Shown here piece by piece: positions 41,851 to 50,928 of a stretch of 64,000 nucleotides of DNA. The notes under the pieces are model-generated. The model made no database searches. It saw only the letters and a list, made by a program, of their open reading frames with translations, and was not told where the DNA came from. This DNA comes from CAZICM01 sp964537685. Lineage in GTDB: Bacteria > Myxococcota_A > Polyangia > Polyangiales > Polyangiaceae. Position 1 is the first letter of the stretch; each line of letters starts with the position of its first letter. The position numbers were made by a program, and so were the translations under genes. Location of the stretch: positions 71,768 to 135,767 of the forward strand of contig CAZICM010000025.1 in the NCBI GenBank assembly GCA_964537685.1, read 5' to 3'.

Positions 41851-42285
41851 TCAGCAAATCGTAAAGGGATAAGTGCGCCCCGTGGCCAAATAAGCCGAAA
41901 GCGCAATGGCCTGGTCTTGGAGGTCCGGCGCGGGTGGCAAATACATCGTCACTTCGGTATTCTTTAAGTACCACATCCTCCTTTCAGGATCCCAGCCCGT
42001 GTTGTTCCCATGGCTATCGTGCGTAGGCATCGTTGTAACCTTAAAAGTAAGTCCCGAGGGCAAATTAAACGCACAGCGTTCCTTGAAAAACTTGCGGGGC
42101 TCCCGGATAAGCTCTTCTTTTAGGGCATCATCCGACCAGGCAATCGCAATCGCCAGCATCCACGCATCTTGCCATTTCATCGAGTCCCGAATTCCCAGCA
42201 GGGGACCCTCCGGCCCCACGGGATGCAGGACGTCACCGTTCACGTCGGCAGAGTTATGAAAACCTTCGTCCGGTGTCACACTCAT
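41851..42285 (-). CDS. Candidate TOMM/RiPP precursor peptide with nitrile-hydratase-like leader
   Basis: A 144-residue protein. The leader part SMKWQDAWMLAIAIAWSDD, followed by ALKEELIREPRKFF, resembles NHLP-type leader peptides derived from nitrile hydratase alpha subunits. The following NLPSGLTFKV is also seen in that fold. The probable core is the C-terminal tail ALSAYLATGRTYPFTIC, with Ser, three Thr and a terminal Cys as modifiable residues. GAAGGAG lies 9 bases before ATG 42285 (42291 is too close). It sits directly between the kinase/cyclase gene and the cyclodehydratase. I recall a similar family in Burkholderia (BMA_0021/BMA_0022 type), but cannot check it. Confidence 0.75.
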   Translation of the reverse strand: MSVTPDEGFHNSADVNGDVLHPVGPEGPLLGIRDSMKWQDAWMLAIAIAWSDDALKEELIREPRKFFKERCAFNLPSGLTFKVTTMPTHDSHGNNTGWDPERRMWYLKNTEVTMYLPPAPDLQDQAIALSAYLATGRTYPFTIC

Positions 42286-42320
42286 GATCATTCACTCCTT
42301 CGTTATTCCACAACCTAGTT

Positions 42321-45300
42321 CTATGCGCTTTGGATTGAAGTCTGGGTAGCCCCCAAGGCATTGTGCAATTGTTCGAGCAGGGCCTTGGCCGACACGAGAG
42401 GCGGCGTTTCAAGGCCCTCGGAAAACCAGCCATAAATGGCCGAAAGACAATCATAGCCTTCCTTGGCCCTGCCCGTCTTCATCAGCAAGCCCGCAAGCTC
42501 CGTCGCCGCCTCCAGTTCCTCGGTCTTGGCTCCCTGGCCTTGGGCAATCTCAATGGCTCGCCTAAAACAAGCCTCCGCGGGCTTTAGCGCGCCAGGGTCT
42601 TTCATCAGCAGAAATACCCCCTGTAGCCGCACAGCCCCCGAGAAGAAGAAATAATCCCCCTGTTCCTCCGCAAAGCGCACCGCTTCATCGATATGCGCAA
42701 GGGCCTTGTCCAGCTCGCCCTCCAAGGCTTCGGCCTCCGCCAAGCCGGATAGCAAAAAGGGCGTGCCTGCCACTTGCCCCGTCGTCCGGTGCGCATAAAA
42801 GACGCGGGTAAACTCGGGCAAATCCCGGGTGGCCCAGCCCCGTACCATCGAGCTATAGGCTTTGTTAAACTCCAAGCCATAGCGCTCGGCGATGGCAATG
42901 GCTTCCGCCGTGACATCCAGCACCTTCTGCCGTTCTCCGCGCAGCCTGTGCGAATAAGAAGCATAGAATAAACTCAGGGATATCATATTGGGATTGTGGA
43001 GCTCCCTCGCCCACGCAATGGATCTCGCGCATACCGCCATGCCCTGATCGAGATATCCCATGAAGCTCAGCGTCCAGCCCCGCATAATCAGCGCGAAAAT
43101 CGCCGGATCGACCCCATAGACAAATAATAAATCCTTATGCCGCGCGGGATCGTGAAGCGATAGCGCTCGCTCCGTGGCCGCCTTTGCCTCCGCATAGCGC
43201 CCCTCCATGGCCAGCGTTTGCGATAGCACCGCATGTGCCGCCATGTCCTGTGGTATATCGCCCGATTCCTTCGCCAGCGAAACCAGCCGCTCCGCGATCT
43301 CCAGCGCCTTTTCACGCTCCGAGATAACGTGGTGATAGATCGATAGGGCGTAGAGCGTTGGAAATGCGTGCGGGCTTTTGCCCAGCGCGTCCGAAAGCTC
43401 TAAAATCCTGGATGTCAGCGTCTTTAAATGCGGCGATCCATAGCCCACCGTGCTCATCAGGGCCACCATCGAAAGCGATTGAAGCTGAAGCTCCGCGGTT
43501 TTGCGCTCGCGTTCGTCCTCCAGCGCCTCCACCCAGGGCAGCGCTTGGGCAACCTGAGCGTTGGCCTCGCTATAGGCCGAGCGCCTCAGCGCCCCGCCCG
43601 CCGCCTTGTGCGCATATTCAATGGCTTTTTGCTTCTGCTCCGCCGCCGCGTGATGCTGCGCCAATAAATCGGGCCGGGCTTCAACAATGTGCCCAAAACG
43701 CTCTTCCAATACGGCCGCCACCCGGGCATGCACCTTTCTGCGCGCCGAAAGAGCCATCGATTCATAAGCCGCGTCCCGGATAAGCGCATGCTTAAAGACA
43801 TATCCCTTGTCGTCTTTCTTTCGCTTCGCCTGAATAAGCCCCGCTCCCAAGAGCTTCTCTAAATCGGCCTGCACATCCTCCAAGCTCCGCTCGCTCGCCG
43901 CCGATAGCAAGGAAAGGCTAAATTCCCGGCCCAGCGCCGCCGCAAGCTGTGCCGTATCCTTGGCCTTGCCCAGCCTGTCCAGGCGCGATGTCAATAAATC
44001 CCTCAGGCTGGACGGGATATCCGAATCCCGGAGCGGCCTTTCCAGCTCATAGCTATCCCCGCGCAGCACAAGCGCGCCCGATTCAATGAGCATTTGGGCA
44101 AATTCCTCGATAAATAAAGGCACGCCGTCGGTGCGCTTTATAATCTGTTTCAATACCTCCTCGGGAAAATCCCTCCCCTCAAAGAGCTCGGCCGCCAATG
44201 CCTCGGTATCGTCCGAGCCCAATCGGCCCAGCGAGATTTGCAATACGCCCGTCCCCGGCAGGCTGGTCTGTGAAAACTCGGGCCGGGCCGTGAATACCAT
44301 ATACATCGGCGCCGGGGAGACCCGCTCGATCATCCGGGCAATCAGCTCCAGCGTCGTTGCGTCGGTCCAGTGCAAATCCTCGGCGAGCATAAAGAGCGGA
44401 CGAGTCTCGGCCATAGCAAACAATAGGCTTTGAATGGCGTCGAAGGTGCGTTTCTTTTGAAGCTCGGGTGAAATATCCGGGGCCGCATAGCGATCTTGGA
44501 GCGGAATCGCGAGAAGTGCCGAAAACAGAGGCAATTGCGTGGGAAGGTGGAGCCCGTGGCGGGATAGCAGGGTTTCTAGGCGGCCAAGCTTATCGGCCTC
44601 CGCCGCCCCGCCTTCCTGGTCGAGCAGCCGCTCCATTACATCGATGAAAGGAAAAAGAGGGCTATTTTTGGCATCCGGCGAAGAGCGCAGCGTAATCATG
44701 GTATGAGGGCTCTCTTCAATCCGTTCCGAAAGGGCTTGAGCCAAACGGCTCTTGCCAATGCCCGGCTCCCCCAAAATCAAGCTGCACTGCCCCGCTCCCT
44801 TTTGGGCCTGGGTCCAGCGCTGAACCAGCATATTGAGCTCCGATTCCCGCCCTATAAGCTGGCTTGAAGATTTTTTGACGGGCGCTTGAGCATGGGTTTG
44901 CTCTTGCTGCAGCATAAACAATCGATGGGTTTCACCCATCCCCTCAAGCGAACCCCGGGCTTCGAGGGGAAATTCCGAGCGCAGCGCCCGGGACAGCGAG
45001 CCCGAGACCAAAATGGCGCCCGGCGCCGCAGCCGCTGCAATTCTAGAAGCCAAGGTCGGTGTTACGCCAAGCGTTAGGCTTAAACCAATATCGATATTAT
45101 CGGCGCTTTTAGGCGAGACAACCAGGCCGGCGTGCAAGCCGATGCGCGCCTCCACCCGCAGTCCTTTGGGTTCAAACCCCGCGTTTTCCGCGGCGATTGT
45201 TTCCATTACGGCGATGGCCGCGCGGGCCGCCCGCCTTCCGTCTTGCTCATCGGTGACGGGATAGCCAAAGAAAAAGAGAGCCTGCCCGCCAAAGGCCGCC

Positions 45301-46457
45301 GCCAAAAAGCCCCGGTGCTTCTGCACGCTTTTGGAGCAGGCCGATAGCAGCGAAAGCAGCGCGCCGTTTATATCTTCGATATCCCTCGATATCGCGGCGC
45401 CATGCTGTTCCAGGTTCTCTTTGGGCGCGGAGGATCTTGGCAATAGCTTGAAATCGCAACAAAGCGCCGTTACTTGCCGGCGCTCGCTCACCGTTATAAG
45501 CGCGGTATCGGCGCGGCTCTGGGTATCGGCGATGGTCATGGACTCGACAAAGGAAAAGGCTGCGGGCACCGGGATATTGCCCGTTATCATGGCCTTGGAA
45601 AGGCCGCGCATATTGCAAGCCTCGACCCGTCTCAAGAGCGCCGCGGCATCCTTTGGCCGCGCCGCCGGATCTTTTCGTGTCACCTCGGCCAAGAGGGATC
45701 CAAGCGGATGATGCTGAAGCGCCGCCGGAATCTCCAAGGGTTCGGAACCCAATTGTTTAAACAGAATTTCCGCCAAGGTCGCGCCGCTATAGACCGGCCT
45801 GCCCGTCAGGCACTCAAGAAAGACCAAGCCCCAGGAAAACAAATCGGTAGCGGTTGTCGATTCAAGGCTGTTCAATTGTTCGGGCGCGGCATAACCCGGT
45901 GTGCCAACCACATCCGAGGTTCCGGTCAGACGGTCTTGTTCGGCCGAATCCATATCGCTGACCACCGTGCCCAGCCCAAAATCGAGCACCAGGGCATTGC
46001 GGCGGGCACCCGTGGGGATGACCATAATATTGCCGGGTTTTAGATCGCGATGAATAATACCCAAGGCATGCGCGCAGGCGAGCGCATCGAGCACCTCTAG
46101 CATCAGATGCCTGGCCTCCTCGGGCTGCAGCGCGCCTTCCTTGCGAAGCACTTCGGAAAGGCTTTGGCCCGGCGCGTAGGCGAATACGGTATACAGCTCT
46201 CCGGCCGCGGTTTTGCCGGCATTGATGAGCTGAACGATATTGGGATGATAAAGCTGTGCGCAAAGTTTGGTTTCACGAAGAAAGCGGCCGGTCGTTCGTT
46301 CTACCCTGGCGGGGCTTGCCTGCAGGCGAAGCATTTTGATGGCGACAAGCTGGCCTGTCGTGCGCTGCATGGCCTTATAAACGATTCCAAACCCACCCTG
46401 GCCAAGAATGCTCTGGATCTCATAGGCATCTTCAAAGACGGCACCCACTTCCATCAT
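42321..46457 (-). CDS. TOMM-system kinase/cyclase fusion protein
   Basis: About 1378 residues. A Ser/Thr kinase has P-loop GQGGFG, Lys in VAIKML, HRDLKPGN and DFGLG, so it should be active. Next comes a class III cyclase-like domain whose second metal Asp is replaced (FGGQALFFFGYP where active enzymes have GDG), so it is probably dead. The third part is an AAA/STAND ATPase with Walker A GEPGIGKS, and the C-terminal ~600 residues are TPR-like helices. Kinase/cyclase fusions of this plan accompany TOMM clusters. TTGACA (46488-46493) and ATTGAT lie upstream; ATG 46457 is 7 bases on, 46454 and 46466 are alternatives. It ends 35 bases before the precursor. Confidence 0.9.
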   Translation of the reverse strand: MMEVGAVFEDAYEIQSILGQGGFGIVYKAMQRTTGQLVAIKMLRLQASPARVERTTGRFLRETKLCAQLYHPNIVQLINAGKTAAGELYTVFAYAPGQSLSEVLRKEGALQPEEARHLMLEVLDALACAHALGIIHRDLKPGNIMVIPTGARRNALVLDFGLGTVVSDMDSAEQDRLTGTSDVVGTPGYAAPEQLNSLESTTATDLFSWGLVFLECLTGRPVYSGATLAEILFKQLGSEPLEIPAALQHHPLGSLLAEVTRKDPAARPKDAAALLRRVEACNMRGLSKAMITGNIPVPAAFSFVESMTIADTQSRADTALITVSERRQVTALCCDFKLLPRSSAPKENLEQHGAAISRDIEDINGALLSLLSACSKSVQKHRGFLAAAFGGQALFFFGYPVTDEQDGRRAARAAIAVMETIAAENAGFEPKGLRVEARIGLHAGLVVSPKSADNIDIGLSLTLGVTPTLASRIAAAAAPGAILVSGSLSRALRSEFPLEARGSLEGMGETHRLFMLQQEQTHAQAPVKKSSSQLIGRESELNMLVQRWTQAQKGAGQCSLILGEPGIGKSRLAQALSERIEESPHTMITLRSSPDAKNSPLFPFIDVMERLLDQEGGAAEADKLGRLETLLSRHGLHLPTQLPLFSALLAIPLQDRYAAPDISPELQKKRTFDAIQSLLFAMAETRPLFMLAEDLHWTDATTLELIARMIERVSPAPMYMVFTARPEFSQTSLPGTGVLQISLGRLGSDDTEALAAELFEGRDFPEEVLKQIIKRTDGVPLFIEEFAQMLIESGALVLRGDSYELERPLRDSDIPSSLRDLLTSRLDRLGKAKDTAQLAAALGREFSLSLLSAASERSLEDVQADLEKLLGAGLIQAKRKKDDKGYVFKHALIRDAAYESMALSARRKVHARVAAVLEERFGHIVEARPDLLAQHHAAAEQKQKAIEYAHKAAGGALRRSAYSEANAQVAQALPWVEALEDERERKTAELQLQSLSMVALMSTVGYGSPHLKTLTSRILELSDALGKSPHAFPTLYALSIYHHVISEREKALEIAERLVSLAKESGDIPQDMAAHAVLSQTLAMEGRYAEAKAATERALSLHDPARHKDLLFVYGVDPAIFALIMRGWTLSFMGYLDQGMAVCARSIAWARELHNPNMISLSLFYASYSHRLRGERQKVLDVTAEAIAIAERYGLEFNKAYSSMVRGWATRDLPEFTRVFYAHRTTGQVAGTPFLLSGLAEAEALEGELDKALAHIDEAVRFAEEQGDYFFFSGAVRLQGVFLLMKDPGALKPAEACFRRAIEIAQGQGAKTEELEAATELAGLLMKTGRAKEGYDCLSAIYGWFSEGLETPPLVSAKALLEQLHNALGATQTSIQSA

Positions 46458-46464
46458 CACACAC

Positions 46465-46493
46465 ATCAATCATGGTTTGCGTTGGCTTGTCAA
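46465..46493 (-). promoter_or_regulatory. Candidate promoter of the TOMM operon
   Basis: TTGACA (46488-46493), 17 bases, ATTGAT (46465-46470), then GTGTGTG and ATGATG. The -10 is weak (3 of 6), but the -35 is perfect and the spacing ideal. The rest of 46494-46655 shows no gene. Confidence 0.4.
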
Positions 46494-46655
46494 GAGGATG
46501 GTTTGGCTTCTTCGCACACGGCCCCCGCCGTACCTACAAGGCTGATATGGACCCACCAGTTCCGAAAAGTCCCTATTTAGATTCTGGCGTATTTGGGCAC
46601 TTAGGTCTTTGGGACCGTTCACCGGCACGGGTCAATTGGGCCAAAGGATGCCCTC

Positions 46656-47309
46656 TCAGGAACGAACCCGCATTGCCTTCCCAAATATCTTCCATAACCC
46701 TTCCAAATAAAACTTACCAAACTTCGCCGCGCCTTCGGCCGCTTGAAGCGGACCCGAACCAGGCGCCCTAAACGACCGGGCACTGCGGAATGCATCGGCG
46801 GTCTCGATATGCAGGATACCCATGGCAATGGGTTTGATATCCGGCGCTACGCCTCCCGGAATTGCCGTCGTTGAAATATCCGGGCCGGGGATATCGCCTT
46901 CAAAGATCCGGATATACAAAGTCATAATATCGTGCAGCATATCGAGCGCCCGGTCGGCATGAATGGTTTTATGGCCCATCATTGTACGCTGCGCGCCGCT
47001 GGCATCGAGAAAAGGCATACGGTAGAGCATGACCTTCAGCTTTGGATCTTCGCGGTCCAGCAGCATATTAAATGTGCCGCCTTCCACCGTGCGCTTGCCG
47101 CCAAAGGCTTCGCACTCAATAAAACCATCCATTCTCGCCTCGTGCCTCGGCTCTTCAACAAAGCGATCGATATCGTCTACGCTGATCACCACTTCGTGGG
47201 AAAAGCGCAGATCTGAATCAATGCCTTGAATGAAGCCTTCATCGTAGCTTGTGGCTCCGAGGGTAATATATCCTTTCATCCATTCTGTTACACTTAGAGG
47301 GGTCGGCAT
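46656..47309 (-). CDS. Single-domain paralogue of the DUF362-fusion N-terminus
   Basis: A 217-residue protein. Residues ~5-130 align by eye with the start of the 923-residue neighbour: a W-x-G/L-G...GxxQG/GQM block, DIDRFVEEPRHEARMDGFIE matching DNLRLFMEQPDHSAKLGGVI, VEGGTFNML matching IEEGRYNVL, and a shared MLY/YEA-x-F region. The C-terminus holds PGGVAPDIKPIAMGILHIET. I do not recognise the domain; similar sequences flank GMC oxidoreductases in some bacteria, but this is from memory. ATG 47309 is chosen over 47381 because AGAGAG precedes it and the longer start would overlap the upstream gene. Confidence 0.6.
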   Translation of the reverse strand: MPTPLSVTEWMKGYITLGATSYDEGFIQGIDSDLRFSHEVVISVDDIDRFVEEPRHEARMDGFIECEAFGGKRTVEGGTFNMLLDREDPKLKVMLYRMPFLDASGAQRTMMGHKTIHADRALDMLHDIMTLYIRIFEGDIPGPDISTTAIPGGVAPDIKPIAMGILHIETADAFRSARSFRAPGSGPLQAAEGAAKFGKFYLEGLWKIFGKAMRVRS

Positions 47310-47325
47310 AACTACTCTCTTTCTA

Positions 47326-47340
47326 TATACATTAGGTATA
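47326..47340. promoter_or_regulatory. TATAC/GTATA inverted repeat
   Basis: TATAC-ATTAG-GTATA, a perfect 5 bp inverted repeat, lies in the 35-base gap between the DUF362 fusion stop and the next start. TATACC could also serve as an internal -10. Confidence 0.3.
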
Positions 47341-47344
47341 CCCA

Positions 47345-50116
47345 TCAAAAAGGCGGGTGCTGCAATTCTTTTCCAAGCCAAGTGAAGAGCCGCGAAAGCG
47401 CCTGATTGGCCTGGTTGCGGCCACTGGATTGAAGAAACATGACCTCCTGCAAGGGGCGGATCGCCGCCCGCACCGCCTGAATCATGCTGGAGCGCGATTT
47501 CAAGGTGAATTGCTCCTCATCCATATAGGCAACCGACATATACATCAGGTTGCCAAAGTAATGATTGGCGTCCAATCCAAAGGTTGCAAAGAGCGTAAGC
47601 GCCACAGGCACATTGAGCCAAGGCTGATAGACCGAAGCATCGCCGATAAAGTTAATCTTTGGCTTGCCAAATGCCCGGATCGCATACTTCATATAGCTGC
47701 TGATTTTGGGATCGAGCCCCATCTTGCTGGCCCCCACCCAGTCCACCGCAACCACGTCTTCCCCTGCAATCATTGTTTTGGTCTCGTTGGGTATGGGATC
47801 GGCGAAGATACCAAAAGGCCCGTCCGCGCTAAGCCAGCCATCAATGATTCCAAAATGAATTGGAAACGCCGCGATATACTCCACCGTTGTCGCCGCTATG
47901 CCCCGGTCGCAATGGTATTCTTTAAACTTATTGCCCAAGGCCAGCGCGCCATAAATATTCTTTAAGGTCAGGGTATAGTACACATAGGAATGCGTCTTAT
48001 TCTTGGCAAACGAAATGCGGAAGTCGGCATCCCGCCAGGTTTTAGGCAGCGGATGATAACCCAGCGCCGTGCCAAAATGCCTCATTTCTTGCGCGTCCAG
48101 CGTAAGATCGACGATATCGTAGATGCTGCCATCCATCGAGAAGCCAAGATATTCGGCGACTTCCCGCACCGTGCGCCGGTTGAAATACTCGTTATAGGTG
48201 CTATGCGCCTCCACCACGCTGATGCGGGTATAGCCCGCATTGCGCAGTTGCTTGGCCAGATGCGTGACCAGCTCTGGATCGGTATAGGTCGAGCGATCTT
48301 TGCGGTTATAGGCAAACATAAAATTGGGCTTAATCAATACCCAGAAATCGGCCTTGGATTTCCCTGAAGACGCCCGCTTTTGCTCGAGCACCTGCCAAAA
48401 GCGCCCCGCTTCAAGCGCTCGATCCAAGGTCTTAAATTTATCCATGTCACCTCCGCCCCGAATCGCGGCCACCGTCGTTTCACGGTGAGATTCAATGCTT
48501 TCGCATCGCAGGGTATCCATCGCCTCTTCCAGCGCCATACAGATTTCCCCCGATGGATCTTTAACTTGAATCACCTTGCGCTTGAAGACCGCGGTTGGAA
48601 AGTGATCGAGCCTAAGCTGAAGCACAGGTTCGCCCAGCTTTTCAAAGAGTTTGGGCGCCGGATCGGGCTCTTTGCGCTCGGTATAGTCTTTAATTAAAGC
48701 TCCAGCGGGCTGAACATCGATTTCCCGGGTCGCAAAATGAGATAATGCCACGCCCATCAGCCCAAAGAGCCTATCTTTGCCCCAGTGTTCCCGTTCGTTT
48801 TGGAGCGAACCCGAATGAAACTGAATGCGGGCCGCGCCATTGGCCTTTCGCAGAGCGCAGATATAACCATACAAAAGCGTGGGTTCCCGGGCATTGCAAA
48901 TTGTCGAATCCTCGCCTTCGCCAATGGTTTTGGCGCCGTCGATGTTCAGCTCTTGGGCCGCGCCCGAAAACTGGAGGCTTATCTTCCCGCTTGCACCCGA
49001 AAGAGTATGGGGAATGATTTGAAAGCCAAATTTTTGCTCCGATGGAAAGACACGCCTCAGCATTTCCCGCAGTTTATAGGAAAGCCGATCCAACAGCTCT
49101 TCATTGACCGCAAAGGGAATGGGCGCGAGAGGATGGGGACGGGATTGGAAGCGAATCGAGAGCTTGGCCTGGCCCATGGGGGCGTGTGCAGGCTGCTCTT
49201 GCATATCTGAAAAGGCAATGCTGCGGCGTTCGCTCACGTCAAAAATAGGCCCTTCATACTGAAGAACGCCTTCCTTTACATCCACCCGATGGGCATCCAG
49301 ACGGCGGCCGGCGATGGCAAAACACCTTGGATTTGCGTTGGGATCGCCCAACACCAGCAAGACATCGCAAAATGACTCGCCATCTCCCCAGGGAAAGTCT
49401 TTTTCATGAATACCCGACACCAAAAAGAAGGGCTGAGCATTCCCCGCATCGTCGTGCGCCATGCCTTGCAACACCACATTTTGATACGAGGTATTGAACA
49501 TGGGATTGACATCGCCCACATAGACATCGCGCAAAATACCATAGGCAAAGGATAGAAAGGCTAATTTGGCCCCCAGGTTTTGCCCGAAGCGAGCCGGCCC
49601 TATCACCTCGATACTCGACAGGAATTTAGGCGCATCGCTCAGCTCGGCAAACAACTGTCCCGCGCCATACACCGAGCCCCGATCGTCGCTCCCGCGATAA
49701 ACAACCACAAAGAGGTTGCTCATATCTTTAACGGTATCGAAGCCGGGATCGTCGACGATATGCTTAATTCCCCGGAGAAAATAGCGTTCTCCATCGGGGG
49801 CTTGGAACACGGCTTCATAAATCATCTGACGGGCGCCTGTGCGGGCATCGATAACCAACACATTATAACGCCCCTCTTCGATCGCCATCGCCTCGCCCAA
49901 GGGGGCAAAATCGATAACGCCTCCCAATTTGGCGGAATGATCGGGCTGTTCCATAAACAGCCGAAGATTATCGACGGTCACATGGGCTTTGAGGCGCATG
50001 GTGGTACCGAACATTTGACCGACCATACGGCCATCGACGGGATCGGTACGGCCGACGCCGAGCCAACCATTTAACTGTTCATCGAAATGGAGACCGAGAT
50101 GTTCATAGCTACGCAT
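47345..50116 (-). CDS. Large protein: shared beta domain fused to C-terminal DUF362 domain
   Basis: A 923-residue cytoplasmic protein. Residues ~1-130 are the domain shared with the 217-residue neighbour. Residues ~130-580 include ALR/cholesterol-oxidase-like or lipid-binding-like strands that I cannot assign (for example HIVDDPGFDTVKDMSNLFVV). Residues ~600-890 are DUF362: DFWVLIKPNFMF, ISVVEAHSTYNEYF, FRISFAKNKTHSYVYYTLTLK and DVVAVDWVGASKMGLDP. DUF362 proteins are often iron-sulfur linked, but no ferredoxin Cys motif is present here. AAGG before ATG 50116 supports this start. It lies upstream of the TOMM operon on the same strand, 186 bases apart after the paralogue. Confidence 0.75.
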   Translation of the reverse strand: MRSYEHLGLHFDEQLNGWLGVGRTDPVDGRMVGQMFGTTMRLKAHVTVDNLRLFMEQPDHSAKLGGVIDFAPLGEAMAIEEGRYNVLVIDARTGARQMIYEAVFQAPDGERYFLRGIKHIVDDPGFDTVKDMSNLFVVVYRGSDDRGSVYGAGQLFAELSDAPKFLSSIEVIGPARFGQNLGAKLAFLSFAYGILRDVYVGDVNPMFNTSYQNVVLQGMAHDDAGNAQPFFLVSGIHEKDFPWGDGESFCDVLLVLGDPNANPRCFAIAGRRLDAHRVDVKEGVLQYEGPIFDVSERRSIAFSDMQEQPAHAPMGQAKLSIRFQSRPHPLAPIPFAVNEELLDRLSYKLREMLRRVFPSEQKFGFQIIPHTLSGASGKISLQFSGAAQELNIDGAKTIGEGEDSTICNAREPTLLYGYICALRKANGAARIQFHSGSLQNEREHWGKDRLFGLMGVALSHFATREIDVQPAGALIKDYTERKEPDPAPKLFEKLGEPVLQLRLDHFPTAVFKRKVIQVKDPSGEICMALEEAMDTLRCESIESHRETTVAAIRGGGDMDKFKTLDRALEAGRFWQVLEQKRASSGKSKADFWVLIKPNFMFAYNRKDRSTYTDPELVTHLAKQLRNAGYTRISVVEAHSTYNEYFNRRTVREVAEYLGFSMDGSIYDIVDLTLDAQEMRHFGTALGYHPLPKTWRDADFRISFAKNKTHSYVYYTLTLKNIYGALALGNKFKEYHCDRGIAATTVEYIAAFPIHFGIIDGWLSADGPFGIFADPIPNETKTMIAGEDVVAVDWVGASKMGLDPKISSYMKYAIRAFGKPKINFIGDASVYQPWLNVPVALTLFATFGLDANHYFGNLMYMSVAYMDEEQFTLKSRSSMIQAVRAAIRPLQEVMFLQSSGRNQANQALSRLFTWLGKELQHPPF

Positions 50117-50264
50117 ATTGGGGCCTTGGAGGAGGGCGTGGCAAGGCATGTGCCACCACGCCAAAAGGCGGGAGACGCTGGTTTTTGGGGGCGGGTCTTG
50201 GATGGGAAACGCAGTTGGTGCGCGGGGATCTGCAGTGTTTGCGTGAAAGGCAAGAACAACGCTA

Positions 50265-50292
50265 TTGACACATCCTTCCGCGGGCGTATCCT
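50265..50292 (+). promoter_or_regulatory. Candidate promoter of the SGNH hydrolase gene
   Basis: TTGACA (50265-50270), 16 bases, TATCCT (50287-50292), then 8 bases to ATG 50301. Both hexamers are good matches and there is no ribosome-binding site. Confidence 0.5.
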
Positions 50293-50300
50293 GCCTGGCG

Positions 50301-50927
50301 ATGAGTCACATTGTACTGCTAGGCGATTCAATTTTCGACAACGCGCGCTATGTTCCTGGAGAACCGCCGGTTCTCGATCAACTACGGGGACGCCTCCCTC
50401 CATCCTGGACGGCCTCGCTGCTTGCGGTGGATGGGCATATAACGGCCGACGTGATGGCGCAAGCCGATCAGCTTCCTGCGGATACGACCCATGTTGTTGT
50501 GAGTTGCGGCGGGAACGATGCCCTGCATGTGGCGGGAATCCTGAGTGAGAGGGCGAGTTCGGTGCTGGAGGTCATGGGACGTTTCTCCCGCATACGGGCG
50601 CAGTTTCAGCGCATCTACAAAGAGATGCTAAACCATGTTCAGACGCGATGCCCCCGGGTAGTTATTTGCACGGTATACGATCATGTACCTGGCATGCAAG
50701 CGGAGGCAATGACAGCGCTATCGATGTTCAATGAAGTGATATTGCGCGAAGCTGTAGCGGCGAAGGTACCGGTGATTGATCTGCGGCTTATTTGCGAGGA
50801 TCCGGCGGACTACTCGCCGGTATCGCCGATAGAGCCGTCAAGCCGTGGGGGCGACAAGATTACCCGGGCGATCGTTTATATGTTGCAGCATCACGATTTT
50901 GAAAAGCCGGGCACGGTGATTTATTGA
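50301..50927 (+). CDS. SGNH/GDSL-family hydrolase
   Basis: A 208-residue esterase or lipase-fold hydrolase. Block I is IVLLGDSIFDN with the nucleophile Ser, the Gly block is VDGHITADVMAQ, and block III is VVSCGGNDALH with the oxyanion Asn. The Asp/His block would be near DPADYSPVSPIEPSSRGGDK, where the expected His is not obvious, so the triad may be altered. No signal peptide. Promoter and ATG 50301 are adjacent; the open frame upstream is not used. Divergent from the DUF362 fusion gene. Confidence 0.8.
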   Translation: MSHIVLLGDSIFDNARYVPGEPPVLDQLRGRLPPSWTASLLAVDGHITADVMAQADQLPADTTHVVVSCGGNDALHVAGILSERASSVLEVMGRFSRIRAQFQRIYKEMLNHVQTRCPRVVICTVYDHVPGMQAEAMTALSMFNEVILREAVAAKVPVIDLRLICEDPADYSPVSPIEPSSRGGDKITRAIVYMLQHHDFEKPGTVIY

Positions 50928-50928
50928 G

